Shown: positions 1-12,647, numbered from the stretch's first letter. The stretch: DNA of 64,000 nucleotides from Melampsora larici-populina 98AG31 (GCF_000204055.1 NW_006768785.1:1-64000); one strand, 5' to 3'. A program made the numbers and translations. The notes: generated by a model from the letters alone, not told the origin.

Positions 1-987
1 TTTGGACAACCTTCACATCTGATTGTACATCAATCAGCTTCTCGTCCGTATCTTCCAAATTCGATTCTGCTGGTGGTGTCGGATGGGCGAGTTGCAAGGT
101 ATTTTGATCATTGTCTAAAAAAATCGTGGGATTCAAGTAAGGTTTACCGGATTTGGGAATATAAGGTGATACATTTGTAATGGAAGAGGCAGATGCTCCA
201 GGCGCTTTGGGTTCTTCTTGCTCATCTCCATCGCCAATAACCTGCTTCTTCGCACCAGAAAGGTACACAAAGGGATGGTAAATTACAGGCCTGTGTCAGC
301 GTGGCTCATGAATACTAGAAGGCGATAATTGTGAGGAAAGAGACTTACTTTTGATTTTTTGAGGGGTTCGACAATAGTTGGTTGAACTGAGCGGACACCT
401 ATAGAGTCAATAAAGTAATGATATGTGAATTTTGATGATTAGTCTCCTTGTGCTATGATGATATGTACCTTTTGCAACTCGTCTTTTTGCTTGGGGTTTG
501 TCCTCGAAGGATACAGATCTCTTCCCCAGATGACCAGTCTCCGCCAAACTGAGCTTTGAGGGCATTCTCGAACGTCGATTTTGTGACGGAAGTGATTGTT
601 GGTCTAGCAACCCAGAACCGCTACAGTCGGTAACAAGTCGAGATCCAGCTGCTTCTGAGTTGCGAGTCGCAGTGTTAGATCCAGATTGTGTGACGCCAAG
701 CTTTGTTGAGGATGGATTCTTAGGTTTTGGGAATACTGGTTTGCAAGGATGTGAGATCATTTATATCAGCTATGAATCTTAACAAGTTCTCTGCTTCATG
801 AAGATCATAACGTTCAAAGCGAGATGTACTTACTATGAGGCTGCATCTCGCGCACAATATCTGCAATGTCAGATTTATGAAGAGAGCCACTAACCGCTCG
901 TTTTGGATGATGTATGCGTAACCAATCGAGCATCATTTGCTTTCCGACTCCTGGAGTATCCGGGTCTAGAACTACTGGATTAGACAT
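1..987 (-). CDS. Basic, low-complexity protein of unknown function (5' part; gene runs off the window)
   Basis: Start ATG at 987. Four exons read in phase: 834-987, 469-735, 349-398 and about 245 to the window edge, each joined by GT-AG introns (GTAAGT, GTACAT and GTAAGT donors). The first 51 residues look ordered (DTPGVGKQMMLDWLRIHH) and may form a short helical DNA- or protein-binding module. The rest is rich in Ser, Pro, Lys and Arg, including a KPQAKRRVAKG basic patch that could be a nuclear signal. I do not recognise the family. The exact acceptor of the fourth exon is uncertain because several AGs lie in the same phase within 10 bp. The ORF is still open at base 1, so the C-terminus is missing from the window. 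Confidence 0.6.
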
Positions 988-1372
988 TGTGAGATTTTGT
1001 AAATATCTTCAAGGTGATCAAGATGGAGTGTGATGTGGTCATTTAGATCGGTTCATGATGGAATCGCGAGTTGTACATTAATTCGATAGAAAAACGATGA
1101 AGATCTGAGTGTTGATGAGTTGCGATGAACAGTGAGCCAGAACACGCCATGTTTAAAATTTGTGAGCTTGGTTACACACTCCAGACTTATGTAAATTTTT
1201 GTATTAAAATCATTTTCGAAATCTGTATGTATATTTACGTAACCTGATTCATTTGTCAAAATTGACATAGATCCCTTACAATCTGACTACGCTGCCAGCA
1301 TCTTTCTTGCCCAAAGGCTTCATCAATGTGTATATCACTTTACCATTGTATCTTGGGTCATCTGTACATACA
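988..1372. other. Intergenic space between two minus-strand genes, with a short direct repeat
   Basis: No coding sequence is supported here. A 32-bp sequence at 1196-1227 recurs at 1414-1445 with one mismatch; the second copy falls where the end of the dioxygenase gene should be. Confidence 0.5.
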
Positions 1373-3751
1373 TTATTTTTGTAATGAGATTAGTTTTGAA
1401 ATGTGTGATCTGATTTTTGTATTAAAATCATTTTTGAAATCTGTACGGCATACATTAAATTTTTTGTAGTGAGAGTCTAGTCCTAAAGTGCAGCAAAACG
1501 ATGAAGAAAGATATACAAACTGACCTCCTGGTTGAAAGCCATCTGAGCGACCTCCATACGCGCCTCTTACTGTACATTTCAAAAAAGATTCCTTCTGAAT
1601 GGAAAATCCAACATTTTTCAGCAATATTTGAAAGAAAATACCGTACTGAGTCCCATCACTTCAGAAGCGCAATTTCGATGATAATATGGCGGTCGGCTAT
1701 GAACCCTCATAAGCAGGGCGTCAGCGTGATTGGCTTCCAAGAATAACTCATGAATTGAGGTGAGAACACGAGAATGGAGCGTACTATGTGTGATTGGCAA
1801 CATCCCAGCGCGGACTGAATATCAAGAAGTCCGCCAGCGGCTTACCTCCACTGGCAGATGGGCAGGTGAGCACACAGACTGGTGTTTACATCCGCGTATC
1901 TCATCAGACCATCTAGCAAATGAAGAAATCTTCAAGTTTGGATTCAGAAAGAAAGACCTACAGATTGAAGGATCGATATGATCCACCGAAATGGAACCAA
2001 CATTCACGAATCGACTCAAATCATAACGGAATGGCGCATAGTTTCCTGATATGGATCAAATACAACGCAAGAGTCAAAGTAAGTGTCTATCTTTCTCCAT
2101 TAGAGAATCTCATGTTGAAAATTGGAAAGGCTCAACCATGCCATGCCACCACATCAAATGGAGTATGAGATTGTCGGCAGCTATGTAATTCTCCTTGAAC
2201 TTTGTAAACAATTTCCCATTCCTTTTGACCATAATCTGATCTTCCCTCAAAGCTAGCGATTGGATATTCAAAGTCGCGTTCCAATGCCAGACCAGAATGT
2301 CCTAGTGGTCCAAGTTCAGGTAGCTCAAAGCCTGATCCAAAGCTTTCGAAGATGTAGCCACGTCCAGTTGTGGTACCTTCCGACAAAAGCACCTTGAACC
2401 GAATTCCGCGTGGAACTACACAAATCATCCCATTAGGTACACTCATCTTCCCTAGTTCAGTCTGGACTATCAGTGTCCCGAGTTGAGGGACGATGAGCAA
2501 ATGACCATCGGTCGAAACAAATGCTCTTTCGCCCATAGAGCAATTGAACATATCTGTTGATCATTTGGGGTGGCAAACACTGAACCGTTAATGATTGGAG
2601 GCGCATATATTTCGAAATTTGGAGCCTGCACAGGTTGGAAATGAACTCACAGACATGAATTGCTAATCCTTCGCCCAAACCCGGTTCACCACACCCTGCT
2701 CACATTGTCATTTTACTACTCACTGGCAGGCCAGTGAGTACGTCCACCTCAATCCAATCTCAATCCAATCTCAAATCCATGTCAGTTCAATATCAATCCA
2801 AACTCAATGTTTGGCCTAGAGTAGCAGACAAATAACCTTCCAGAATGAACTGGAATAAAGTTTGGTTGCATGTCCACACATGAAGGTGTCAGAATGTCTG
2901 GAAGGTTTGTGTGATTATGCAGCCCATGCATATCCCCCACTCAAACATAATTGGAGGTCAAACTGACATTGAACTGACATTGAACTGACATTGAATTGAG
3001 GTGAATGGAACTCACTGGCCTGCCAGTGACTAGTAAAATGACACTGTGGCTATGGTTTTTAATCCATCGACGAAATCTACTCGCTTCTCTCCTGTTGAAT
3101 CAGGGATGGGGAATGGCCTCCAAGCCAGTTGCGTTGGTGAGACGTATACTTTGGGATTGAGCGTTGAAAAGTTTGCCTCGAGCTGAACATGAAGGTAAGC
3201 AACCCATCTTACAGCGTTAGTAGTCCGTAGCGCGAGCGCGTTTTCCTCATCGTTTTCTCAAATAAAGGAGTCCACGAACATCAGGATTGGTGGGTAGCTT
3301 TTTGAAGCCTTGATGTACCACAGCCGGGCGGATCCGGTACATCCACCTGAATCGCAACAAAGTTCGACGACGACTCATTACACAATCTTGATGACGAATC
3401 GGCAACAACGGTCAAGCTTACGTCCTTCGATTCTTTGCTCTTGGGGTCTCCACAAAGGAAGTGCCGGTCAGCTGTTCCGCATATAAACCATCTAATCACG
3501 AGAAACCACTACTCATCAGCTACCAAAACATCTGCATTAACCATCGACTCACTAAAAGCAGACTCACATTTCACATGTTGAGGACTATTCTGACCAACGG
3601 GTAAAACGCCGGGAAGAGCTTCGCTTGCAAAGTTGTTTCCGAACCCGGTGTTCTAGGCATTCATTGTGACCTATGAGAATAGCAGTAGGACGACGTGAAG
3701 GGGATGACAAGGTCATGATTGACGTACGTATATAAAGGTGGATTCACTCAT
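1373..3751 (-). pseudogene. hmgA: Homogentisate 1,2-dioxygenase, interrupted by a small transposon and truncated at the C-terminus
   Basis: The enzyme opens the ring of homogentisate in tyrosine and phenylalanine breakdown. Exons in phase: 3728-3751, 3568-3652, 3422-3491, 3280-3346, 2651-3182 (containing the insertion 2701-3048), 2137-2553, 1962-2045, 1785-1878, 1647-1696, 1525-1569, then an open stretch to a stop at 1373. Family signatures are clear: [61 protein letters not shown] and RPPYYHRNCASE, which holds the first two iron ligands (His, Glu). Two lesions are seen. The inserted element introduces in-frame stops near codon 126, and after the glycine-rich loop (FQPG) the frame runs into repeat sequence, so the segment with the third iron ligand (the HGPD motif of the family) and roughly the last 80 residues are absent. 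Every other exon is intact, so the damage looks recent. A working copy may exist on the other haplotype. Confidence 0.88.
2701..3048. mobile_element. Small inverted-repeat transposon (MITE) inside an exon of the dioxygenase gene
   Basis: The ends are inverted repeats of about 38 bp: CACATTGTCATTTTACTA at the left, and the complement with few mismatches at the right. Weaker inverted similarity continues inward for about 100 bp. GCT flanks both sides (2698-2700 and 3049-3051), a 3-bp target duplication. Each terminus holds a 22-bp near-perfect palindrome (2717-2738 and about 3010-3031). There is no coding capacity. Removing the element and one GCT restores the dioxygenase frame exactly. The 3-bp duplication and CAC start would suit a CACTA-like or Harbinger-like family, but I cannot assign it. 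Confidence 0.9.
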
Positions 3752-4125
3752 ATTCACTGCTTGACTTTCTAGATCTGTACAAGATGATCAGGAAGAAAGC
3801 TGAGGAAAGCTATACGTTATTTTCCTCACTAATTCAGAGTTTGTTTGTTGAGAGAACCAATATGACGTCATCTTTGCTTTGGTCGGCCGTGGGAAGAAAA
3901 CCTGACATACATAGGGGCCGGGCTTTCATGTTGTTTAGCACCGGGGACGGTTTGTTTTTTCTCGGATCAGGATAAGACCGAGAATTGTATTCCGATTCGC
4001 GGTCTTAAGATTTGATGTGACCCGCGGACCAGATAAAAAGCGATTAACTCATAAATTGTTTTTCATCCCCCAAAAAAACCCACTCATTTCTCGACATTTT
4101 TCGATTCAGATTGCTTAATCTTCAA
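3752..4125. promoter_or_regulatory. Divergent promoter region between the dioxygenase and the tRNA methyltransferase
   Basis: The 374 bp between two divergently oriented starts hold no convincing gene. A TATATAAAGG stretch at about 3729-3738 lies inside the short first dioxygenase exon and its donor, so it is not evidence of a TATA box on its own. Confidence 0.4.
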
Positions 4126-5850
<1,725 letters not shown>

Positions 5851-6470
5851 AATCACGCGGTTGAAATATTGTGCAAAACGTCAGGTTACTTTGTTCCTTG
5901 TGAAATTCGGTTTATTCACCAATCATTATGGAGTAATCTAATTTTTGAACTAGCACTCCTAGGCTCGGATTACAATCAAAGGTCTGAATCATATCCCAAG
6001 CCAGATCTCGTCTCCTTGGACATGTCCAGGAACGACCAATACATTGACATTTGCAAAGATCTTTGATGTCGGAACTTGGTCGGTGAGAAGAACGAGAAGA
6101 AAGGAGTTCAGCCTATGTAATGAACCCAACTGGCAGCCCAGCGCGCCAGTTTCCATACATACGGCCAAATTCGGGATTTGGAAAGTACAAGGATGATGTT
6201 TCAGTCTTGGAGACGGTGGTGTGCATACATGTGTGCATGGGAAATCCCTGGGAATTGATCAGGTGAATTGTGACTCGTGAGCAGCCTCATTTGAGGTATG
6301 TGGCGTGTCGCCAGGGAGAGAGACAATCGTCATGATCGACATCAAGATCAATCCGTGTTCGCGTCATCGAAATCCGGTCGAGAGTACCGGAAAAGAAATG
6401 CAAAAGGTAGCTGTCATAACTTGTGCTTTTGCCGGAGCGCAGCCGGAGCTCAAGTATTTGCCCGATGGGC
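5851..6470. other. Intergenic flank left of the LINE insertion
   Basis: Contains the 3' flank of the methyltransferase gene and, from about 6270, an open frame that ends in the LINE target site (see the interrupted ORF finding). No recognised gene. Confidence 0.4.
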
Positions 6471-6483
6471 AGAGTGGAGAGAG
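6471..6483. repeat. Left target-site duplication of the LINE
   Basis: AGAGTGGAGAGAG here recurs at 12786-12798 immediately after the poly(A) tail, so the 6.3 kb between the copies is one retrotransposon insertion. Confidence 0.93.
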
Positions 6484-6630
6484 GGGAATTCTGAACTCGA
6501 ACCACTACAGTCAACTTTTCCGCAGTGACTGCGGGACCGCGATTCAACCTCCTTTCGTCTTATCCTTTTTCCACCAACACCACCACCTCAACACCCCTAT
6601 AATCTCTTTAATAGCTCTCAGAATCTCTAT

Positions 6631-7983
6631 ATGCCGCCCGATCCGTCATCTATCCTCCAAAACAATCGATATCGACCGTTGGCGCCGCGCTCGAACGTGT
6701 TAAACACGCGTCACGACGCGATGGAGAACTCAAGTGACCAAGACATGACGATGGACCCAGCACCACCTACGATGCAAAGGCTCGAGAGCCAGTCGTTCTC
6801 CCGGATCTGGGAGGAACTGTCGAAAAACCCACTCGAGAACGGCGACGTTGTTGTACCCGCGCGACTAGTAACGATCATAATGGCATTCGGTTTGGCAATG
6901 GAGGAGACGAAGCTCAAGCTCAACGCAATGGAAGAGCAACTCAAACTGGCAAACGACTCGTCGAAACGTTTGGAAAGACTGGAACAACAATTCCAAGCTT
7001 TAAGCAAGGGACAGCCGATCAACCCAGCTCAGCAACCGACGCCGAATGGACTCCCTCCGAAACCAATGTCGTGGACAGCAGCTGCAAAAAACAGCTTAAA
7101 CGTCACATCGAGTCAGACCCCACAACCGCCACCACCAGCCAAGATAGTCAACGTGTTCCGCCCAAGCCAAGTCATCATACGCCCCACCAACGTGGATGGA
7201 ACAGCAGGAAGGAAACCATTCAAGGATCTAAAGTCTACGGAAATTGTCAACCGAGTAAATCAAGCGCTAGCACAACTTGAAGTAAAGGTTGCAGGAAAGA
7301 AGCTCGAAGTTAGAGGCGCGGCAAGTTTACCATCAGGAAGCGTCAAGTTATTTACGGCAACACGCGCAGAGGCCGACTGGTTACTAGAACATCGTACTGA
7401 ATGGTCAATACTAGCTGACCCTGATTTGAAAACTTCCCCTGCAGTGTTCCCGGTTGTAATCGATTCAGTCCCCACGGAAATGTACCCGGAAACCGATGCT
7501 GTTAGACAAACTTTGATTGAACAGAACCCAATCCCAAGCGACAAGATCCACTCAATCCGTTGGTTAAGCAAACCAAATCAGACAGGCCAGATCACCGGTT
7601 CCATCTTAGTCAATCTGTTGGATAAAGAGCTGATGAATTTGATGATCAGAGGTTCGGTTTATTATGAAGGCAACAGCTTACGGGTTAGGGTGTGCAAGAA
7701 GACTCGTGTACAATGTTTTAGATGTCAAGAACCAGGTCATATAAGCGTGCAATGTAAAAACAAAGTTGTTTGCAAACACTGCGGAGCCGACCATGACTCT
7801 AGAACTTGTCCGAATCAAAAATCTGAGCCCCTACACTGCGTAAGATGCCTAGCCCATGATAGATCATTGAACCCTGAAGCCACGATTGATAAGACGAATA
7901 TGAAGTACACCCACTCCTCCTCAAGCGCAAACTGCCCTATCAGATCAAAGGGTCTGCCAACAACATCTACACAATCATGTTAA
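6631..7983 (+). CDS. LINE ORF1: nucleic-acid-binding gag-like protein
   Basis: 450 residues from the first ATG of the element; the next in-frame ATG at 6721 is an alternative start. A coiled-coil-like stretch lies near residues 85-130 (EETKLKLNAMEEQLKLANDS). The C-terminal third carries zinc knuckles: C-x2-C-x4-H-x4-C (CFRCQEPGHISVQC) followed by CKHCGADHDSRTC and a further Cys pair. This is the usual ORF1 layout of Tad/I-type LINEs, where the protein coats the element RNA. Its stop codon overlaps the ORF2 start in ATGTTAA. Confidence 0.92.
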   Translation: MPPDPSSILQNNRYRPLAPRSNVLNTRHDAMENSSDQDMTMDPAPPTMQRLESQSFSRIWEELSKNPLENGDVVVPARLVTIIMAFGLAMEETKLKLNAMEEQLKLANDSSKRLERLEQQFQALSKGQPINPAQQPTPNGLPPKPMSWTAAAKNSLNVTSSQTPQPPPPAKIVNVFRPSQVIIRPTNVDGTAGRKPFKDLKSTEIVNRVNQALAQLEVKVAGKKLEVRGAASLPSGSVKLFTATRAEADWLLEHRTEWSILADPDLKTSPAVFPVVIDSVPTEMYPETDAVRQTLIEQNPIPSDKIHSIRWLSKPNQTGQITGSILVNLLDKELMNLMIRGSVYYEGNSLRVRVCKKTRVQCFRCQEPGHISVQCKNKVVCKHCGADHDSRTCPNQKSEPLHCVRCLAHDRSLNPEATIDKTNMKYTHSSSSANCPIRSKGLPTTSTQSC

Positions 7984-10900
7984 GATACAACCAAGACCAA
8001 AATTCACGTAGTCTACCCTCTTCTTCACTTCTCCCTTTCTCTCTTCATTCCACAGATAGCTCAAAAACACCAAAAAATATAGCACCAAATGAAATGGATA
8101 CTGACTTGACTGACTCTCCCACAGGAAAAAGAACTTTGAAAATCACACAACTGAACTGCTTTAACAGACAGGTTGTGGTAGAAAATTTACTAGCTGACAA
8201 CTTATTTGACATACTTATTTTACAGGAACCATGGATAAACCCAGCAACATTAAGAATACTCACTCATCCGGCATGGCACGAATTCATGGCATACAACTAT
8301 TTGGCGAAAACATACGAAGAAAAGACTAGAACATGCATCTATGTATCCAAGAAAATACCATCGTGGAACATTGCGATGCTACCAAGTGGATCACCATACA
8401 TCACAGCGGTAGAAATAACAGGTATAGACACAGAGATCCCCAAAATTTGCTTTTTGTCAGTTTACAATCCCCCTAGACACAATACAGGTTTACCCCCGCT
8501 CGAGAACTGGTTGACAGAATCCAACGACCGACAAGTACCAACAATCATAGGCATGGATGCAAATCTCCACCACCCAAACTGGAACCCGGTGAATTATCAT
8601 CACACTCACCCACTGTCAAAAGAACTGATCAGAATTTGTGGACGTGCAGGCTTCAAAATCCAGTCTCAAAAGAACATCCCGACGTTCTACCCACGAGCAA
8701 GGGGAAAGCCAACCACGATAGACCTTACGTGGATAAATCACAAATTGTCAAGAAAAAGTGTGATAGGTACAACATCAAGCAACAATTACGGGTCAGATCA
8801 TCAAATGTTAAAAACTGAAATTAATTTAACTGACGAACAACCGATTCGAGAACACAACTCAGCACGTCTAGACAAATTAGACAAAGCAACCTATTGTGAC
8901 GAAGTAGAAAACCGGCTAAGTAGATTCCCTGAAAACTTAACAACAACAACTGAAATTGATGAGGCCGTTGAATTGATTACAGACACGATACTCCAGTCCT
9001 TCTTAAAGCAAGGAAAGGTAGTAAAAACAAACGACCATCACCACAAAGCGTGGTGGGATGAAGAAAAGCTACGTCCTATGATAAAGGAACGAAACCGGGC
9101 CAGGAAGTGGATGATCCTAAGTGGAACATATGAGGCTGCACGGTGCTATTGGGAATGGAATAATCACGTAAAGTACCTCATTAGTGAACTCAAAAGGACA
9201 CACTGGAGGGAATTCCTGGCAAAAACGCAGGGCGGACTGACCTTTAAAGCATTCAAGTATACCCAGGCACAAGGATCAAATTCAGTGGCGCCACTATATC
9301 GACACGACAGGACACTGGCAACTGACAAGAATGAACAAGCTAAGTTGTTGTTCGCTGGAACCTCAATAGTAAACAATGAATGTGACATATTGGATGTGGT
9401 AAATTTTGAACCTGGAGACGAACCACTAGATCACCCACGAATTACCGAACACGAAGTAGCAGAGGTGGTCAAAAAACTCCCATCAAGAAAAGCAAAAGGG
9501 GGCGACGGAGTCCCGAACGAACTGATCAAAACAGCTGAGTCAAGTCTAATACCAGTGTTAACAAAACTGTTTGAAGCTTGCCTGACACGAGGATATTTCC
9601 CTACAAAGTGGAAAACAGCGACGACAGCGATCCTACAAAAACATGACAAAGACGACTACTCGGAGGCAGGAGCCTATCGCCCAATAGCACTCTTAAGCTG
9701 CTTGGGAAAGGTATTCGAAACGCTAATTGCAAAAAGAATCACGTTTTGGGCCGAGACACATGGGATAATCGCGCAAGGCCACATGGGAGGAAGACGTCAA
9801 CACAGCACAGATGATGCCTTTGTCATTTTAACATCATGGGTATACCACAAGTGGAGAGAAGGAAAAATAGTGTCAGGGCTATTCCTGGACGTAAAGTCTG
9901 CTTATCCATCTGTTCATAAAGGTAGACTAATTGACACACTCAGAAAACAATCATGTCCAGAATATATTGTGAGACAGATCGAGAAATACTTAGATGACAG
10001 AACCACGGACTTACGATTGCAAGATTTCCTATCCAAAAAATTTGACGTGGAAGACGGACTACCTCAAGGCTCGCCACTATCAGTAATTCTTTACATAATT
10101 TACAATTCGACACTCTTGATAAACCTAGAAGTAGACGTGAAATCAGACAAGATATCGTTAGGCTTCATTGACGACATAACACACCTAGTGGCAAACAAGG
10201 ACATAGATTTAAACGTCATGGATCTCGAAGACGAAGGAGAGAAGGCATTACTATGGGGAAGGCGACATGGAGCCATCTTCGATCAGAAGAAGGCACAGGT
10301 AATGCACCTAACCCACAAGAAGCACAATAACCCTAACGTACTGTTTGGAAACCAGGTCCTCTTGCCGAAAACTGAATTGAGATGGTTAGGCCTATGGCTA
10401 GATCCCAAATTAGGTTTTGGACCGCACATTCAACGGATGCACCAAAGAGGAAAGACAACACTGGCACAAATCAACCGAATCAACAAATGTTTTTGGGGAA
10501 TGAGCCCAAAGGAGACCAAAACACTGATCACAACGATACTGAAGCCACGAATATTGTTTGGATGCGTGGTGTGGTTCAACACGAAAACAGAGGGTAAAGT
10601 AACAAAAATCTTTAATTTACTACAAAACTCAGCAAACAGACTAGCGTTGGGGGCCTTCAAGAGCTCACCAATGGAACAGATGACACATGATGCTGATATG
10701 ATTTCATTCAAGGAACTAGCAATAAAATACAACCACAAATTCGCCTATAAACGACTAACAGCTCCGAAAACACATCCAACAAAACGAATATTAGATAACG
10801 AATTGTTCAAAATACCACGTACCCTCTTAAGTCCTATACATAGAATATTACGAAAAGCTGACTTGTTTCTACTCAATGATATGAAACTAGAATCAATACA

Positions 10901-11891
10901 CCCTTACCCTGAACCCCCATGGCGTGAACCAAAATGGGAGATAACGAATAAGGGGGTAAAACGAGACGAAGTTAAGGAACGAATACCGCGACAAATAGAA
11001 GAAGAAAAGTCAAACGGAGCTTGCGTGATCTTTACAGATGGATCATACTTACCTGATGTAGGAGGTGGAGCCGCGGCCGCAATGGAAGAAGGCGTATTAA
11101 AACACAACTACGGACCAATTGAGGGTATATCAAATTATGAAATGGAGGCAATGGCGCTGATTCTGGGGTTACTCAAATTCAGCACGATTATTACAGGTGA
11201 TCCAGAAAAATACAACTCCGTAGCGATATTCAGTGATAGTCAGGCAGCACTAGATCTCTTGACAAACCCAATACAACCGAGATCACTACAATACATAGCA
11301 AAACTGCTACGCCAAGCCCATCGCACAATTCCCAACAACAAGAAAATCTCTCTGTACTGGACGCCAGGACATGAAGGAATTGAATTAAACGAAAAAGCGG
11401 ACAAGGCGGCAAAGGAAGCGGCAGAAGGAGGAGCGGAGACAGTAGCATTACCGGCAAGCCTGGGAGGACTGTTACGACATGTGAAGGAGAAATTCAAAAG
11501 GGAAGTAGTTCCAATTAAGAAATTCAAAACTAAGGGAAGATACATTGCTGATGCACTGAACAATTTAGAAAAGGGTCAGGCGGCATCAATATTCCAATTA
11601 AGATGCGGGCATTGCCCTCTCAGAAAATTCCTACATCGAATAGGGGCCGAAGAAGATGACAGATGTGAAACATGTCGAGTAGTAGAATCACCACATCACT
11701 TCCTGATATTCTGCAAGAAGTTCAACGCACAAAGACAAAAATTTAGAAAAACATTAAAGAAAGAAAAAATTAAAGTGGATATCAACTCGGCTATAAAATT
11801 ATTAGATACGCCTGCGGTATTCCCATATTTAGCTAAATACATAGAAGACACAGGAAGATTTATTCACCTTAAAACATACCTAGATAAATGA
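7977..11891 (+). CDS. LINE ORF2: endonuclease, reverse transcriptase and RNase H
   Basis: 1,304 residues, unbroken. The N-terminal endonuclease of the exonuclease-endonuclease-phosphatase family shows LNCFNR near 59, LQEPW, GMDANLHHPNW near 190 and GSDHQML near 270. Reverse transcriptase blocks: AYRPIALLSCLGKVFE, FLDVKSAYPSVHK, GLPQGSPLS and the catalytic GFIDD near 730 (FIDD in place of the commoner FADD, both Asp kept). RNase H follows with TDGS near 1017, EMEAMAL, SDSQAAL and EKADKAAK, so all four acidic residues are present. A C-terminal Cys/His cluster follows (CGHCP ... CETCR ... HHFLIFC). The start ATG lies inside the end of ORF1 (ATGTTAA), which suggests reinitiation after ORF1 termination. 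Probably still competent for target-primed reverse transcription. Confidence 0.95.
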   Translation: MLRYNQDQNSRSLPSSSLLPFSLHSTDSSKTPKNIAPNEMDTDLTDSPTGKRTLKITQLNCFNRQVVVENLLADNLFDILILQEPWINPATLRILTHPAWHEFMAYNYLAKTYEEKTRTCIYVSKKIPSWNIAMLPSGSPYITAVEITGIDTEIPKICFLSVYNPPRHNTGLPPLENWLTESNDRQVPTIIGMDANLHHPNWNPVNYHHTHPLSKELIRICGRAGFKIQSQKNIPTFYPRARGKPTTIDLTWINHKLSRKSVIGTTSSNNYGSDHQMLKTEINLTDEQPIREHNSARLDKLDKATYCDEVENRLSRFPENLTTTTEIDEAVELITDTILQSFLKQGKVVKTNDHHHKAWWDEEKLRPMIKERNRARKWMILSGTYEAARCYWEWNNHVKYLISELKRTHWREFLAKTQGGLTFKAFKYTQAQGSNSVAPLYRHDRTLATDKNEQAKLLFAGTSIVNNECDILDVVNFEPGDEPLDHPRITEHEVAEVVKKLPSRKAKGGDGVPNELIKTAESSLIPVLTKLFEACLTRGYFPTKWKTATTAILQKHDKDDYSEAGAYRPIALLSCLGKVFETLIAKRITFWAETHGIIAQGHMGGRRQHSTDDAFVILTSWVYHKWREGKIVSGLFLDVKSAYPSVHKGRLIDTLRKQSCPEYIVRQIEKYLDDRTTDLRLQDFLSKKFDVEDGLPQGSPLSVILYIIYNSTLLINLEVDVKSDKISLGFIDDITHLVANKDIDLNVMDLEDEGEKALLWGRRHGAIFDQKKAQVMHLTHKKHNNPNVLFGNQVLLPKTELRWLGLWLDPKLGFGPHIQRMHQRGKTTLAQINRINKCFWGMSPKETKTLITTILKPRILFGCVVWFNTKTEGKVTKIFNLLQNSANRLALGAFKSSPMEQMTHDADMISFKELAIKYNHKFAYKRLTAPKTHPTKRILDNELFKIPRTLLSPIHRILRKADLFLLNDMKLESIHPYPEPPWREPKWEITNKGVKRDEVKERIPRQIEEEKSNGACVIFTDGSYLPDVGGGAAAAMEEGVLKHNYGPIEGISNYEMEAMALILGLLKFSTIITGDPEKYNSVAIFSDSQAALDLLTNPIQPRSLQYIAKLLRQAHRTIPNNKKISLYWTPGHEGIELNEKADKAAKEAAEGGAETVALPASLGGLLRHVKEKFKREVVPIKKFKTKGRYIADALNNLEKGQAASIFQLRCGHCPLRKFLHRIGAEEDDRCETCRVVESPHHFLIFCKKFNAQRQKFRKTLKKEKIKVDINSAIKLLDTPAVFPYLAKYIEDTGRFIHLKTYLDK

Positions 11892-12190
11892 TCAACATAG
11901 TTTCTTTCTTCTCCTATGCCAACTTTTCTTTCCTATGATAAAAAATGTTTCTTTCTTGTGTTCTTTAAAATTTCTTTGTTTATATTTTGGGGCGAAAATT
12001 CCACAGGAAGACTATTTTGGAGGCTCAGTAGACCAGTCCATAGTAGAAGACAAACCAGAAGTTGTAATTTAGTTACATATAACATACTAAGATAGTTAGT
12101 GCGACATCACTGTAAACATCATTCAACTTCCCCAATTTGGCAGAGGAAAATGATTAATAGTACAGTTTTTCATAAAAGAATCTAATACTG

Positions 12191-12647
12191 CACACCTGGG
12201 CCATTTCACCCACACTACATATGTGCAGCAAGCTAAGTCAATAGTTGTCTATCATGTACATACAGGTCTGCTCAGTTTTTTGCCCATCAGAATAAATAAA
12301 TCACATGTTATACCACATGTAACTTTTTCGACTTTGAAATTTTTTTCCCAAAAATTCACTACATATAATTCTGTAGCTGCTCAGGCAATATTGTTGAAGC
12401 TATGTCTTAGTAACAGAAAGTGTGTTACATGCAGTTGAGTTGATGAGATCACACCAAAACATTGAGTCAGTGTATGTAGTCAATCTTTTGGAAGCTTTTT
12501 TCAATCTGAAAGAAGTTACAGCATGTATTACATATGAATAACTTGTCCTGATGAGCAGATAACTGAGCAGAACTGTATGTACATGATAACCACATATTCA
12601 CTGAGCCTGCTACACATATGTAGTGTGGGTGTTATGGCTCAGGTGTG
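12191..12647. mobile_element. Inverted-repeat element inside the LINE 3' region
   Basis: CACACCTGGGCCAT...CCCACACTACATATGTG at the left is mirrored by CACATATGTAGTGTGGG...AGGTGTG at the right, giving arms of about 35-40 bp around 380 bp of non-coding sequence. I see no clear target duplication (CTG left, GAG right). It may be a nested MITE, or part of the LINE's own 3' region. Confidence 0.55.

Noticed and set aside
2701..3048. The insert in the dioxygenase could be a transposon-derived intron
   Set aside because: No GT donor and AG acceptor near its ends share a phase that rejoins the frame; the consensus GTGAGT donor inside the terminal repeat lies after an in-frame TAG.
3784..3975. Short plus-strand open frame between dioxygenase and methyltransferase
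   Set aside because: No motif, lies in the divergent promoter, and overlaps no plausible splice structure.
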